Assembly: GCF_003121985.1 (NCBI RefSeq) | Contig: NZ_QEWP01000014.1 | Span: forward strand, 1-64,000 | Direction: 5' to 3' | DNA: 64,000 nt | Source of the DNA: Marinilabilia rubra | GTDB taxonomy: Bacteria > Bacteroidota > Bacteroidia > Bacteroidales > Marinilabiliaceae | Shown: positions 26,946 through 35,972 of the stretch, piece by piece | How the letters are laid out: every line of letters starts with the position of its first letter | How positions within the stretch are numbered: position 1 is the first letter of the stretch | The notes under the pieces: generated by a model | Databases searched by the model: none | Told to the model about the DNA's origin: nothing | What the model saw: only the letters and a program-made list of their open reading frames with translations | Position numbers and translations under genes: made by a program

Positions 26946-29900
26946 TTTTCGATCTCTTTGTTCTTTTTGATTAGAAAATAGACGGCAGGCACTATAAATA
27001 CATTCAGCAAGGTAGAACTGAACAATCCCCCAAGGATGACTACTGCCATGGGGCTTTGGATTTCATTGCCGGGTTTGTCTCCGGTTACGGCCAGCGGAAT
27101 TAATGCCAGTGCTGCCGTTAGTGCTGTCATTAAAATGGGATTTAGCCTATCCAGCGATCCGTTAATGATTGCTTTGTATAGTGGCTCACCATCTTCCAGC
27201 AAGTGATTGTAACGCGAAACCAGCAATATGCCATTGCGGGTGGCAATTCCAAACAGAGTGATAAAACCTATAATGGCCGGTATGCTCAGCATTCCTGATG
27301 TTGCCCAGATGCTTACCACACCCCCGATGAGTGCAAGAGGCAGATTCAGCAGGATGATGGCAGAAACCGAGAGGTTGCGGAACTCCATGTATAGGAGCAG
27401 GAAAATAATGAGAATCGCCATCAATGAGGTGTAAAACAGCATTCCGGATGCCCTTTCTTCACTCTCAAACTGGCCGCCGTATTCAATGAAATAATTCTCG
27501 GGTAAATCAATGCTTTCATTGATGACGCTCTGAACATCCATAACCACACCATGCAAATCACGTCCGGCCACGTTGGCAGAAACCACCACTTTTCGTTGTA
27601 CATCTTCACGGCTGATGGTGTTAGGACCAGACGCAGAGATGATGTCAGCTACTTCTTTCAGGGGAACTTTATTCCCATCATGTGTGTCTATCAGGGTATT
27701 CTTAACCGCGTTTATTGATTTCCGGTAGCGATCATTGTAGCGCAAAACCAAATCGAAGCTCATATTGCCTTCATAAACCTCCGATACTTTTTCACCGGCA
27801 AATGCCACATCAATAAATTCTGCAAATTCATTCATCGGGATGCCATACTGTTTCAGCATTTCCCGTTTAGGTTTGATTTGCAATTGGGGAATTTCAACCT
27901 GCTGTTCCACATTCACATCTACCAGTCCTTCCACATCAGAAATATTGGTTTTTATTTGTTTCGACAGTGAGAACATCTTTTGCAAATCGGTGCCAAAAAC
28001 TTTTATGGCAAGGTTGGCGCGGGTTCCCGAGAGCATGTGGTCTATGCGGTGAGAAAGAGGCTGACCAATGGTGATGTTGATGCCCCGGACGGTTCCCAGG
28101 CGGCTTCTGAGTTCTTCCAGAAAGTCCTCTTTGGAACGGTCATCGAGGGTAAAGGGAACATCCACTTCTGATGAAAATACTCCCTGAGCGTGTTCATCCA
28201 GTTCTGCACGTCCGGTACGTCTTACGATGGTGTTGATTTCATCCATTTCCAGCATCTCCTCTTCCAGCATCAGGTTCATCTTGTTGCTTTCTTCCAGCGA
28301 AATGCCCGGCTGACTAACCGTACTCAGCGTCAGCATGCCTTCGTTAAATTCGGGGAGAAAACTTCGGCCCAGATTAAACAGAACAAACATGGAACCAATA
28401 AACAGCACACCTGCTGAGCCAATCATCCACTTTTTGTAGTTGAGCGAACTTTTTAAGGCTTTGCCGTATCTGCTATTGAGCCAGCGAACCCATCGGCTGC
28501 CTGTTTCATGTTTTACCAGCTGTTTTTCGCCGGTTAGCATGTAGCTGCAGAGCACCGGAGTTACAGTGATGGCCACAATCAATGAGGCAAAAAGCGAAAC
28601 AATGAAAGAAATACCCAATGGTTTGAGCATACGACCTTCCATTCCCGTAAGGAAGAAGAGCGGGATAAAGGCCACGATAATGATTAGTGTCGCATTAAGA
28701 ATAGAGGCCCGGATTTCTTTGGAAGCACTGAAAATAACAGAGAGCTTTGGTGTCTGCTCCTGTTTTGGCAGCCTGGCATTTTCCTTAAGCCGTTTCAATA
28801 CATTATCCACATCAATGATGGCATCATCAACCAGCGACCCGATGGCAATGGCCATACCTCCCAACGACATGGTGTTGATGGTCAGTCCCAATAATTCTAA
28901 TGTAATGACAGAAACCAGTAATGAAAGCGGGATGGCTACCAGTGAAATGACTGTGGTGCGATAGTTCAGCAAAAACAGGAAAAGTACAATGGTTACAAAC
29001 AGACCGCCCTCCAGCAGGGCACGGGTAACATTGTCTATGGCCCGGTCGATGAAATCGGCCTGGCGGAATACATCGGTTCTGATATTGACATGCTTTGGTA
29101 GTGATTCCTGCAGTCCTGCAATGGCTGCATCAATTTTTTCAGTGAGCACCAAAGTGTTGGTATTGGGTTGTTTTAAAACGGTCATTACCACTGCAGGCTC
29201 CCCGTTCAAGTACCCCGCACCGATTTTGGGAGAGGAGCTCACCTTTACATCAGCCACATCATTGACCGAAACAGGACTCCCGCCATTTATCTTTACTACT
29301 GAATTGCCAATGTCTTCCAAATTGTTGGTGCGAATGACTCCGCGAATCACATATTCATTACCAAAGTCATTCAGGAAGCTTCCGGTGGCATTCTGATTCA
29401 AATGATCACAGGCTTCGAAGAGCTCAGAAAACCCCACATCGTAATAGTCCATTTTTTCAGGGTCGGCCTCTACGATGTACTGTTTATAGTCGCCGCCCAT
29501 CACTACAACCTGAGATACTCCACCGATGGATAGGAGGCGGTTTCTGATTTGCCAGTCTGAGATGGTTCTAAGCTCCATGGGAGAGATTGAATCCGATGAA
29601 ACAGTCAGCACCATGATCTCTCCGATGATTGATGACTGAGGGGCCAGGGTGGGATTGCCAGCATTTTCGGGCAGTCGTTCGGCAACTGTAGCCAGTTTCT
29701 CACTGACTATCTGCCGGGCCCTGAAGATATCTGTATCCCATTCAAAATCGACCCAAATGATGGAAATGCCGGTTGCCGAGGATGAACGTACTCTTCGGAC
29801 ATTGGTGGAACCATTGACGCTGGTTTCGATGGGGAAGGTTACCAGCCGTTCCACTTCTTCTGCTGCCATTCCGTGGGCTTCTGTCAATACTACTACAGAA

Positions 29901-30034
29901 GGTGCCGTGAGGTCGGGGAATACGTCCACATCCATCTGCGTGGCCACATAGCTTCCGCCAACCAATAGTATGAAGGCCGAAAACAGCACCAGAAGACGAT
30001 TCTTTAATGAGTAGTCAATTATTTTATTGAGCAT
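26942..30034 (-). CDS. Heavy-metal RND efflux pump (CusA/CzcA family)
   Basis: This is a 1030-residue inner-membrane RND transporter started at the ATG at 30034 (MLNKIIDYSLKNRLLVL, the normal start in this family); an ATG at 30064 would overlap the adaptor gene. It has two halves, each with one helix, a large periplasmic loop and a helix bundle. The fourth helix carries SLVDDAIIDVDN, with the acidic residues used for proton relay in heavy-metal-efflux RND proteins. Length and topology match CusA/CzcA. It pumps metal from the periplasm or cytoplasm through the TolC-like channel. The histidine-rich neighbours favour copper/silver or zinc/cobalt, but the ion cannot be fixed from this sequence. 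Confidence 0.94.
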   Translation of the reverse strand: MLNKIIDYSLKNRLLVLFSAFILLVGGSYVATQMDVDVFPDLTAPSVVVLTEAHGMAAEEVERLVTFPIETSVNGSTNVRRVRSSSATGISIIWVDFEWDTDIFRARQIVSEKLATVAERLPENAGNPTLAPQSSIIGEIMVLTVSSDSISPMELRTISDWQIRNRLLSIGGVSQVVVMGGDYKQYIVEADPEKMDYYDVGFSELFEACDHLNQNATGSFLNDFGNEYVIRGVIRTNNLEDIGNSVVKINGGSPVSVNDVADVKVSSSPKIGAGYLNGEPAVVMTVLKQPNTNTLVLTEKIDAAIAGLQESLPKHVNIRTDVFRQADFIDRAIDNVTRALLEGGLFVTIVLFLFLLNYRTTVISLVAIPLSLLVSVITLELLGLTINTMSLGGMAIAIGSLVDDAIIDVDNVLKRLKENARLPKQEQTPKLSVIFSASKEIRASILNATLIIIVAFIPLFFLTGMEGRMLKPLGISFIVSLFASLIVAITVTPVLCSYMLTGEKQLVKHETGSRWVRWLNSRYGKALKSSLNYKKWMIGSAGVLFIGSMFVLFNLGRSFLPEFNEGMLTLSTVSQPGISLEESNKMNLMLEEEMLEMDEINTIVRRTGRAELDEHAQGVFSSEVDVPFTLDDRSKEDFLEELRSRLGTVRGINITIGQPLSHRIDHMLSGTRANLAIKVFGTDLQKMFSLSKQIKTNISDVEGLVDVNVEQQVEIPQLQIKPKREMLKQYGIPMNEFAEFIDVAFAGEKVSEVYEGNMSFDLVLRYNDRYRKSINAVKNTLIDTHDGNKVPLKEVADIISASGPNTISREDVQRKVVVSANVAGRDLHGVVMDVQSVINESIDLPENYFIEYGGQFESEERASGMLFYTSLMAILIIFLLLYMEFRNLSVSAIILLNLPLALIGGVVSIWATSGMLSIPAIIGFITLFGIATRNGILLVSRYNHLLEDGEPLYKAIINGSLDRLNPILMTALTAALALIPLAVTGDKPGNEIQSPMAVVILGGLFSSTLLNVFIVPAVYFLIKKNKEIEK

Positions 30035-30047
30035 GTGTTTCGGTATT

Positions 30048-31574
30048 TTAATGTGTGTGACCATGTAGCGGCAACTCGCCAGCCATAGAGGCCAACTTAA
30101 TTTGGTAAGCTCCCTGGGTTACAACCCTCTCACCGGACTTTAATCCTTCCTTAATTTCTGCGCGTATGCCATCGTTATTGGCAATGGTTATTTCACGCTT
30201 TACAAAAGATTCGCCGCCTGTCTGTACAAATACATAATATTGTCCCTGCTCTTCGAGAATTGCGGAAAGGGGGACTACAAGGGCATTGTCTTTAGAGCCC
30301 GTTTTGAGATAAGCCTCCAAAAACATTCCGGGCATTAGGTCGCCATTGTTTTTGCCGGAAAAGATGACCGGAATCCGGGTATTGTTTTTCTTTACAAATG
30401 GGTTCTTACCAATCACCTTCCCTTGAATGTCTTTTAATGTTACCGGCTTTCCCTTCTCTGGAATAGAAAAATGGGCATCAAATATTTCGGGAACTTTTTT
30501 GTAATCGGATTGATTGACGTAAGTTTCGATCAGTATTTGAGATGAGCTGGTAATGCTTAAAATGGGAGTTCCGTTTTTTACGAAATTTCCATTGTTAACT
30601 TTTACATTACTTACAAACCCGGAGTGCGGAGCTGTTATTTTTAGTCCGTCTTGGGTGATTAGCTTTGTCATTTGATAATAATGAAGGGAGTCCTGTTGGT
30701 AACGGGCCTTTACTTCCAGAAAGTCTTTCTGCGAAACGACCTGGTCATCTGCCAGTGGTTTTGTCCGGAGGTAATCGGACTTGCTTTTGTCAAAAGCGAT
30801 TTGGCTCTCTTTAAGTTTGCGCGACAGGTTATTTTCAATTCCGGCACCACTGATAACCGCCAGTAAATCACCTTTCGAAATGTTCTCGCCTAAAGCGGCC
30901 ATGAGGTTTGCAGTTCCTTCAGCCTGGGCATTCACCGTTGTTTCGGCCTGAGGTTGACTTTTTACCTTTCCGGAAGTCCGTATTACCGAATAAAAAGGCT
31001 GGCGGTTAACCACCTCCGTGGCAAATTGAGTTTTCCAGGCCTGTTCTTTCAGGAAAGAAACGGCTTCGCTTTTCTCTTCCGGTTCAACGGCATGGGCTGG
31101 CTCGTCCGCATTAGCATACACCTGGATGTCGGGAATCTCGAATATGACGTTTCCTGATGGGCTGCTTAGCTCCAAAAGCATTTTGTACGTACCAGTCTCT
31201 TTGGGTTGAAGGACCGGACGAAATATGCCTGGTGATGCAGGTGATTCCACGCTATTGCGCAAGCCTTTGGTTCCTTTGATGATGCTTACCGTAACAGTTC
31301 CCTCTTTAACTGGTTTGTAATTATCGAGTTTGGTAAAATGTGCTGCAAAAGCACTTGTCTCACCTGCAACCAATGCAGGAAATTCAACGAACAGCTCATA
31401 ATTATTTGAAAATAAGGTGTGGCTAATCGTTCCGGCCCCATGGGCGTGGTCATCGTGTTGCTCTTCCTGTTCACCCACCATGTCATGGGAGTGCCCACCT
31501 GTGCTATTGCTTGCGTTACACGAAATGAGGAGTGCAAAAAATAAAATGATCGGAATATATTTCAATGTTTTCAT
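30048..31574 (-). CDS. RND efflux periplasmic adaptor lipoprotein (CusB-like) with His-rich N-terminus
   Basis: This is a 508-residue membrane-fusion protein with a lipobox at Cys19 (LLISC). Directly after the lipid anchor comes a histidine/acid-rich segment (HSHDMV, HDDHAHGAG) and an extra beta domain (about 50-165), as in several Bacteroidota CusB-like adaptors. The core has the lipoyl/barrel-sandwich, alpha-hairpin and beta-barrel order (TTVNAQAEGTANLMAALGE, DGLKITAPHSGFVSNVKV). It links the RND pump to the outer-membrane channel and may pass bound metal to it. The pump gene starts 13 bp downstream, and the operon order is adaptor, pump, channel. Confidence 0.93.
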   Translation of the reverse strand: MKTLKYIPIILFFALLISCNASNSTGGHSHDMVGEQEEQHDDHAHGAGTISHTLFSNNYELFVEFPALVAGETSAFAAHFTKLDNYKPVKEGTVTVSIIKGTKGLRNSVESPASPGIFRPVLQPKETGTYKMLLELSSPSGNVIFEIPDIQVYANADEPAHAVEPEEKSEAVSFLKEQAWKTQFATEVVNRQPFYSVIRTSGKVKSQPQAETTVNAQAEGTANLMAALGENISKGDLLAVISGAGIENNLSRKLKESQIAFDKSKSDYLRTKPLADDQVVSQKDFLEVKARYQQDSLHYYQMTKLITQDGLKITAPHSGFVSNVKVNNGNFVKNGTPILSITSSSQILIETYVNQSDYKKVPEIFDAHFSIPEKGKPVTLKDIQGKVIGKNPFVKKNNTRIPVIFSGKNNGDLMPGMFLEAYLKTGSKDNALVVPLSAILEEQGQYYVFVQTGGESFVKREITIANNDGIRAEIKEGLKSGERVVTQGAYQIKLASMAGELPLHGHTH

Positions 31575-31600
31575 CTTTTGAAGGCTTTATTTTAAAAGAT

Positions 31601-31741
31601 GAGGGTGTCAAAAAAGTCACATATTAAAGATGGTAAATACAATGCTTGTCGATGCAAGCATTGTATTTTAATTGGTTACGCAATGTTTACGGAGCCCCTC
31701 ACGAAGGGGCACAGATAAAAATGGACTTTTTAAACAGCCTC
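31601..31741. repeat. MITE-like element B-related, with internal hairpins
   Basis: The left end GAGGGTGTCAAAAAAGTC (31601-31618) and right end GACTTTTTAAACAGCCTC are inverted copies with 15 of 18 matches. Inside lie a 10-bp perfect hairpin (ACAATGCTTG / CAAGCATTGT) and GCCCCTCACGAAGGGGC. The ends resemble those of elements at 10761 and 58016. It separates the adaptor gene from the small histidine-rich lipoprotein gene. Confidence 0.55.
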
Positions 31742-31749
31742 AACTGGTT

Positions 31750-31980
31750 TTAATGTTCATGACCGTGTTCGTCGTGATCGTGGTCATGTTGGTCTTCCAT
31801 TTCAGAAGTATTTGTGCTGTCACCAACAACAAATTCTTCTTGTTCAACGTGCTCGTGCTCGTGAGTTTCTGCGCCATGGTCGTGCCCATGATCATCTGAT
31901 TTTTGTGATCCTGTTGCGCACGAAGCAGCCATGAAAGCCATGTAAACAGAGAACACCAAAAGATACATGAATCGCTTCAT
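31750..31980 (-). CDS. Small histidine-rich lipoprotein, probable metal-binding
   Basis: This is a 76-residue protein with a lipoprotein signal (MAASC, Cys21). The whole mature part is acidic and His-rich: DDHGHDHGAETHEHEH and DQHDHDHDEHGHEH at the C-terminus. Such tails bind divalent or cuprous metal. The protein would sit in the envelope and may buffer metal for the adjacent RND pump. It lies just upstream of the pump operon on the same strand, although a MITE-like element now separates them. No catalytic domain is present, and the role is inferred from composition and context. Confidence 0.8.
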   Translation of the reverse strand: MKRFMYLLVFSVYMAFMAASCATGSQKSDDHGHDHGAETHEHEHVEQEEFVVGDSTNTSEMEDQHDHDHDEHGHEH

Positions 31981-32165
31981 AATAAAATTGGTTTTACCCC
32001 CATCGGAGACAGGGCAAGTTTAAAAAAAGATATATTGAAAAATTGTCCTTTAGCAGGCAGATAGCAAATACACTGGAACTGCAATGTCAGGAATCGTCAG
32101 GTTCCTTCTATTCTTGTTCCTTATGAGTAATGGGAAAGCGCTGCTGGACCTTATTGAAAGAAATA

Positions 32166-32630
32166 TCAGGTAAAAAAGGGAGGTGCCCGCAGGCCTATGA
32201 CCCCGGGGATGAAAATTGAGAAAAGAGGAATCGTATGATTCCAAAATTTAATTTGTTTATGTTCGGGTGGATCCGGATTTAATGGGGATAAATTGCCGAA
32301 TAATTCAACGGCCAGAAGCGAAAGATTCTGAGAAGTTGGATGACTGTTTTCGACCCTTGCAAAATCATAATCATCGAAGGTGGTGGGGTGGAAATGCAGC
32401 GGAAAGTTTTGAGGTTGCTCAGATTCAGAGTCATTAGAGCTGTCATTAGAGTGAGATTCTTCATGTTCATGATGAGAGTCCCCTGCATGATGAGCATGTT
32501 TTCCGGAATGGCTGTGAACCGAAAAATCTTCATTCACTTCAACTTCATGATGATGATGTGGCACCATCTCATGAAGGAGAACTGTCAGAAAGGACAGCAA
32601 AAGTGTTATGGAAATGATTTTTTGTTTCAC
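32166..32630 (-). CDS. Small histidine-rich envelope protein, function unknown
   Basis: This is a 154-residue protein. There is no ATG before the His cluster, so translation probably starts at GTG (32630), giving KQKIISITLLLSFLTVLL as signal/anchor; a TTG at 32657 is also possible. The mature part has HHHHE, then HSHSGKHAHHAGDSHHEHEE, a Ser/Asp/Glu-rich linker, and a hydrophobic C-terminal segment (IPLFSIFIPGVIGL) that may be a second membrane anchor. Similar proteins are often found beside CusABC-type operons in Bacteroidota. It is the first gene of the metal-efflux group on this strand. A metal-sensing or buffering role is plausible but unproven. Confidence 0.65.
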   Translation of the reverse strand: MKQKIISITLLLSFLTVLLHEMVPHHHHEVEVNEDFSVHSHSGKHAHHAGDSHHEHEESHSNDSSNDSESEQPQNFPLHFHPTTFDDYDFARVENSHPTSQNLSLLAVELFGNLSPLNPDPPEHKQIKFWNHTIPLFSIFIPGVIGLRAPPFFT

Positions 32631-32766
32631 AGTAGCAAATATAAGCAAATCAAACAACTTATGAAATTGGGGTTACTTATTCCCAATAGAAGACAAAGGA
32701 GGCTTGTCTGAATTCGTTTCTGTCAAGATGCCAGTCCTGTTTTATGTCTTTAAGACGAGGAATGCA

Positions 32767-32925
32767 TCAAACTAAAAGATGAATTATAAGCGTAATGATA
32801 AAAATGATTGCAAAAATATAAAAGAGGATTTTGGCTATGGCAGCAAAACCTCTGGCTATTTTCGTAAAGCCCAGCAGGGCAAAAAGTATAGCCGCAAATA
32901 CTGAAATAAGAATCCATCCAAGCAT
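32767..32925 (-). CDS. DUF1328 small membrane peptide
   Basis: This is a 52-residue protein started at the ATG at 32925 (MLGWILISVFAAILFALLGF); the longer frame overlaps the AI-2E gene and is not coding. It consists almost only of two hydrophobic helices separated by TKIARGFAAIAK, the hallmark of the DUF1328 family of small membrane proteins, for which no function is established. It starts 11 bp after the stop of the AI-2E family gene and is probably cotranscribed with it. Confidence 0.85.
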   Translation of the reverse strand: MLGWILISVFAAILFALLGFTKIARGFAAIAKILFYIFAIIFIITLIIHLLV

Positions 32926-32936
32926 ATCTGTTTTTT

Positions 32937-33995
32937 TTAGTTGGTTATACGTCCTTGATCTTTGTTGTTTTGTCCGAGAAGGAACCCGATAGGCTCCAGT
33001 CCGGGAGTGTTGTTTGAAATAATCTTGATCATGGCAAATAGGGGCACGAAAAGAATCATCCCGGCTATTCCCCATACCATGCCACCTATAATTATGGCCA
33101 CAATTACAACTAGCGGATTCAGCTTTACTTCACGTCCTATTATCCAGGGTTCAAATACATAACTTTCAATTAGCTGTTCTATCATAATTATAATCGAGAA
33201 AATTACTGCCTTTGGCAGGCTGTCAAAAAAGATAAAAGAGAATATGATGGGAATCAATCCACTGATTAACGGGCCTAAGTATGGAATAATGGTAATGAGG
33301 GCACCGAAAATTGTGATCAGCAAAGCATAGGGTAAATCGAAAATGATAAATGTTGTATAATACATTATTCCCAGTAAACTCATTACTTTGGCGCGTCCCC
33401 ACAGATAGTGATATACCACTTTATTCAGGCGATCAGTGATCTCCTTTACCTTGTTTTTGCTCTTATCAGGAGTGTACATCATAATAAAGCCATCTATCCG
33501 GTCCTGGTAAAGCAACAATAAGAACACATAAATCAGAATTATAAGCAGACCACTAAGGGCGCTTACTACTCCGTTAATAAGATTGGTTGCCATGGACTCC
33601 ACACGATCCAGAATTTGATTGGATCTTCCTATCCAAAAGTCTTTCTGCTGTTCTTCCGATATGTTGGCTATTGAAGATATTTTCTCTTGAATGCTGTCTA
33701 TTAGGGTTTTTGCCTGATCTTTTACTGATCCTATATCTGAAACAAATTGATTGGCCTGAAAAACAAATAATAGCAGTACCCCTCCAAGTATAATAAAAAC
33801 AACAAGCGCGCTGGTTAATGCGGCGCTAAGTCTGTTAAATTTTAAAGACTCCAGTAATTTGCAAAAAGGCTTCATCAGAGAAGCAAGAAATGCTCCAAAT
33901 AAAAAGGGGATAAAAAAAGACGATCCAAAATATAATAAAGCGAAGCCTGCCAGTATGAAAATAAGTACTTTATTGATTCTAGTAAGGTTATTCAT
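32937..33995 (-). CDS. AI-2E family transporter (PerM-like)
   Basis: This is a 352-residue polytopic membrane protein with about eight helices. It shows the AI-2E (PerM/TqsA) family pattern: N-terminal helix pair, an extracytoplasmic helical region (about 75-150), and a conserved C-terminal half with FGALITIIPYLGPLISGLIP and the late NPLVVIVAIIIGG. Members export small molecules or sodium, and some are linked to autoinducer-2 transport, so the name should not be read as a proven substrate. It is the first gene of a two-gene unit with the DUF1328 peptide. Confidence 0.92.
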   Translation of the reverse strand: MNNLTRINKVLIFILAGFALLYFGSSFFIPFLFGAFLASLMKPFCKLLESLKFNRLSAALTSALVVFIILGGVLLLFVFQANQFVSDIGSVKDQAKTLIDSIQEKISSIANISEEQQKDFWIGRSNQILDRVESMATNLINGVVSALSGLLIILIYVFLLLLYQDRIDGFIMMYTPDKSKNKVKEITDRLNKVVYHYLWGRAKVMSLLGIMYYTTFIIFDLPYALLITIFGALITIIPYLGPLISGLIPIIFSFIFFDSLPKAVIFSIIIMIEQLIESYVFEPWIIGREVKLNPLVVIVAIIIGGMVWGIAGMILFVPLFAMIKIISNNTPGLEPIGFLLGQNNKDQGRITN

Positions 33996-34693
33996 TGATA
34001 ATGGCTGTTTTGAAAATATATGGGTTTTGTTTTTACTGTTCCATTAACCAAAAAACTTAAGTATAAAGGGTACAATGGTTTGATATAAATTCGAAATACC
34101 CCACTGGTAAAGTAACTTGTGACAGCCAAACTTGTTTTCTGAAAGGAGGGGTAATTGTTTTAATCCCCAATTTATTTTATTTTCATTGAAAAAGCAATAA
34201 AGTAATGCTTGAGTGAGGTTGCCAGAATCAGAGATTCGAAGTAATTGATAATATATGAATGTATGTCTTGTTTAGTGTGTTGATTATCAGTTTGTAAATT
34301 GTCGGTTCCGGAGCTTCCCATTATAAAATATTCCGGGATTTAACGATCTTGTGAATCGGTCTTTGATCAAATGACAATGGCAAGGTCTCTTTACAGTAAC
34401 TTTTTGTACAAAGGTCTTGCGTAGATTGTTAGAAATCAAAAATATCTTTGAAAGTGTATTAAAACTTAATTGGACAGATGTCAGCACTTGAGCGTGTTGG
34501 GTTTGTTTTGAAAATGACATTCAATTTTTTCGTGTTATTTTTTACTTAATCACAGAAAAAATATGCGCTAAACTGGGTTAGGGGAGTATAATAAATTGTC
34601 AAAACCCTAAAAAATGTTAATATTGCAAGACGGGAATCGTTTAATGTTGTCCTTAATCCTCAGAAATTGATCAAAGACCAACTATGTCATGCC
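33996..34693. other. Long intergenic region upstream of the ECF sigma gene
   Basis: This region is nearly 700 bp and AT-rich. The only open frame (34287-34520, minus) has no recognisable features. TATCTTTG at 34443-34450 matches the plus-strand -7 consensus but lacks a well-placed -33 box. No strong hairpin or repeat was found. Confidence 0.5.
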
Positions 34694-35266
34694 ATGGAAA
34701 ACCAAAAATTGTGCGAAGGTTTAAGAAAAGGAGATAAAAGCGTTTTGGATGAGGTATATGCTCTTTATCATGAAAAAATATTTGCATTTGCACTTTCCTA
34801 TCTTAAAAATCAGGACGATGCCTACGATATTGTTCAGGAAGTCTTTATTAATATATGGAACCACCGCGCCGGGCTTAAAAAAGATGCCCGCATAGAACCT
34901 TTAATTTACACGGCCACGAAAAATGCCGTGATTTCTTTTTTTCGCAAAAAATCCACAGAGAAAAAATATCTTGAATATTTGGGCAATGCTACTGTCTCCA
35001 ATAACCTTGGAGCAGAGGAATTAACCGATTTTGGCTTTCTGGAAGAGGAATATAAAACTCTCATTGATCAGCTGCCTGTGAAACGGAAAGAGGTTTTTAT
35101 ATTGAGTCGTCAAAAGGGATTAACCAATAAAGAAATAGCTCAACAGTTAGGGATTTCAGAAAAAACGGTTGAAAACCAATTAACCAAAGCGCTTGCTTTT
35201 TTTAAGGACAAATTTGGTTCCGGAGGCTTTCTGGGGCTGTTGTTCTTTCATTTGTTTGTTTCTTAA
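34694..35266 (+). CDS. ECF RNA polymerase sigma factor (SusC/FecR-type system)
   Basis: This is a 190-residue ECF sigma factor started at the ATG at 34694; the TTG at 34667 is less likely. Region 2 contains NQDDAYDIVQEVFINIW, which binds core polymerase and the -10 element. Region 4 contains LTNKEIAQQLGISEKTVENQ, a helix-turn-helix for the -35 element. With the FecR-type anti-sigma factor and an STN-bearing SusC downstream, it fits the trans-envelope signalling switch that turns on a glycan locus when SusC meets substrate. The FecR gene is unusually far away (706 bp) because repeats lie between them. Confidence 0.95.
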   Translation: MENQKLCEGLRKGDKSVLDEVYALYHEKIFAFALSYLKNQDDAYDIVQEVFINIWNHRAGLKKDARIEPLIYTATKNAVISFFRKKSTEKKYLEYLGNATVSNNLGAEELTDFGFLEEEYKTLIDQLPVKRKEVFILSRQKGLTNKEIAQQLGISEKTVENQLTKALAFFKDKFGSGGFLGLLFFHLFVS

Positions 35267-35278
35267 GGATAAAAAGCT

Positions 35279-35307
35279 TAAACGCGGAGACCCCAAGACG
35301 CAAAGTT
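35279..35307. repeat. Dispersed 29-bp repeat, copy 1
   Basis: The sequence from TAAACGCGGAGACC to CGCAAAGTT matches the reverse complement of 63006-63034 at 25 of 29 positions. It starts 12 bp after the sigma gene stop codon and is non-coding. Confidence 0.6.
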
Positions 35308-35341
35308 ATATTGAAAACAACTCCAAGTTACAACAATTTGT

Positions 35342-35439
35342 CCTCTGTGTTACCCTGTGCCCTCTGTGGTTTTTACAGACGAACCGGCGATGCCGGTTTT
35401 TTTTATTTAACCACAGAGGAACGTGGAGGAGCACAGAGA
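35342..35439. repeat. Inverted-repeat element E, copy 1, with internal terminator-like hairpin
   Basis: The left arm, ending CCTCTGTGGTT, is mirrored by a right arm beginning AACCACAGAGG. The outer parts also match (CTCTGTG at both ends), giving arms of about 30 bp. In the middle ACCGGC / GCCGGT is followed by eight T, an intrinsic-terminator shape. A second copy lies at 35594-35690. Confidence 0.65.
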
Positions 35440-35593
35440 GGGGGTATAAATGCCTCCCACTCCCTCTCGTTTGCAACAAGTGGGTTTAGGGTTCTCGTCT
35501 CGGACGAGTATTTTTTGATACAGCTCCATTTTTTCCTGGTAACCTCACTCTCTATTACTTGTGACCGGGAATAAATCCAAGTTACAATAGTTT

Positions 35594-35690
35594 ACCCTCG
35601 GTGTTACCCGGTGTCCTCTGTGGTTTTTACAGACAGACCGGCAAGGCCGGTTCATTTATTCAACCACAGTGTACACTAAGTGACAAGGAG
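35594..35690. repeat. Inverted-repeat element E, copy 2
   Basis: This repeats the layout of 35342-35439: GTGTCCTCTGTGGTTTTTAC, then ACCGGCAAGGCCGGT, then CAACCACAGTG. The right arm has diverged more. Downstream, 35755-35825 has several CGCAGAT/ATCTGCG motifs, another dispersed repeat type. Together these fill the sigma-FecR gap. Confidence 0.6.
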
Positions 35691-35972
35691 AGGAAGCTGT
35701 CTAAAAAACGTATTAGATTTATTTTAACTTTTTCACAAAAAAAGAGTGCTAAACACGCAGATCTGGCAGATCTAAGCGGATATTATCTGCGAAAACCATT
35801 TTTATCTGGGTCATCTGCGTTCTGTTAATTTTTAATTGAAAGCTCACATTAAAAAAAAATCATCCTCTTTTTCCCTGAAAGTCACTCTGATGTAAAAAAA
35901 TGTCAAAAATAATTTATTAGTGCGTAGGGGATCCCGATCTTTACAGCGTAGTAGTTAATAGAAGGCAATAAA

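Noticed and set aside
30035-30064. Longer start for the RND pump
   Set aside because: It overlaps the adaptor gene, and the usual family start MLNKII is at 30034.
34287-34520. Minus-strand frame of 77 codons
   Set aside because: No recognisable features in a long AT-rich intergenic region.
35193-35828. Three overlapping plus-strand frames
   Set aside because: They cover the repeats in the sigma-FecR gap and contain the inverted elements; no protein features.
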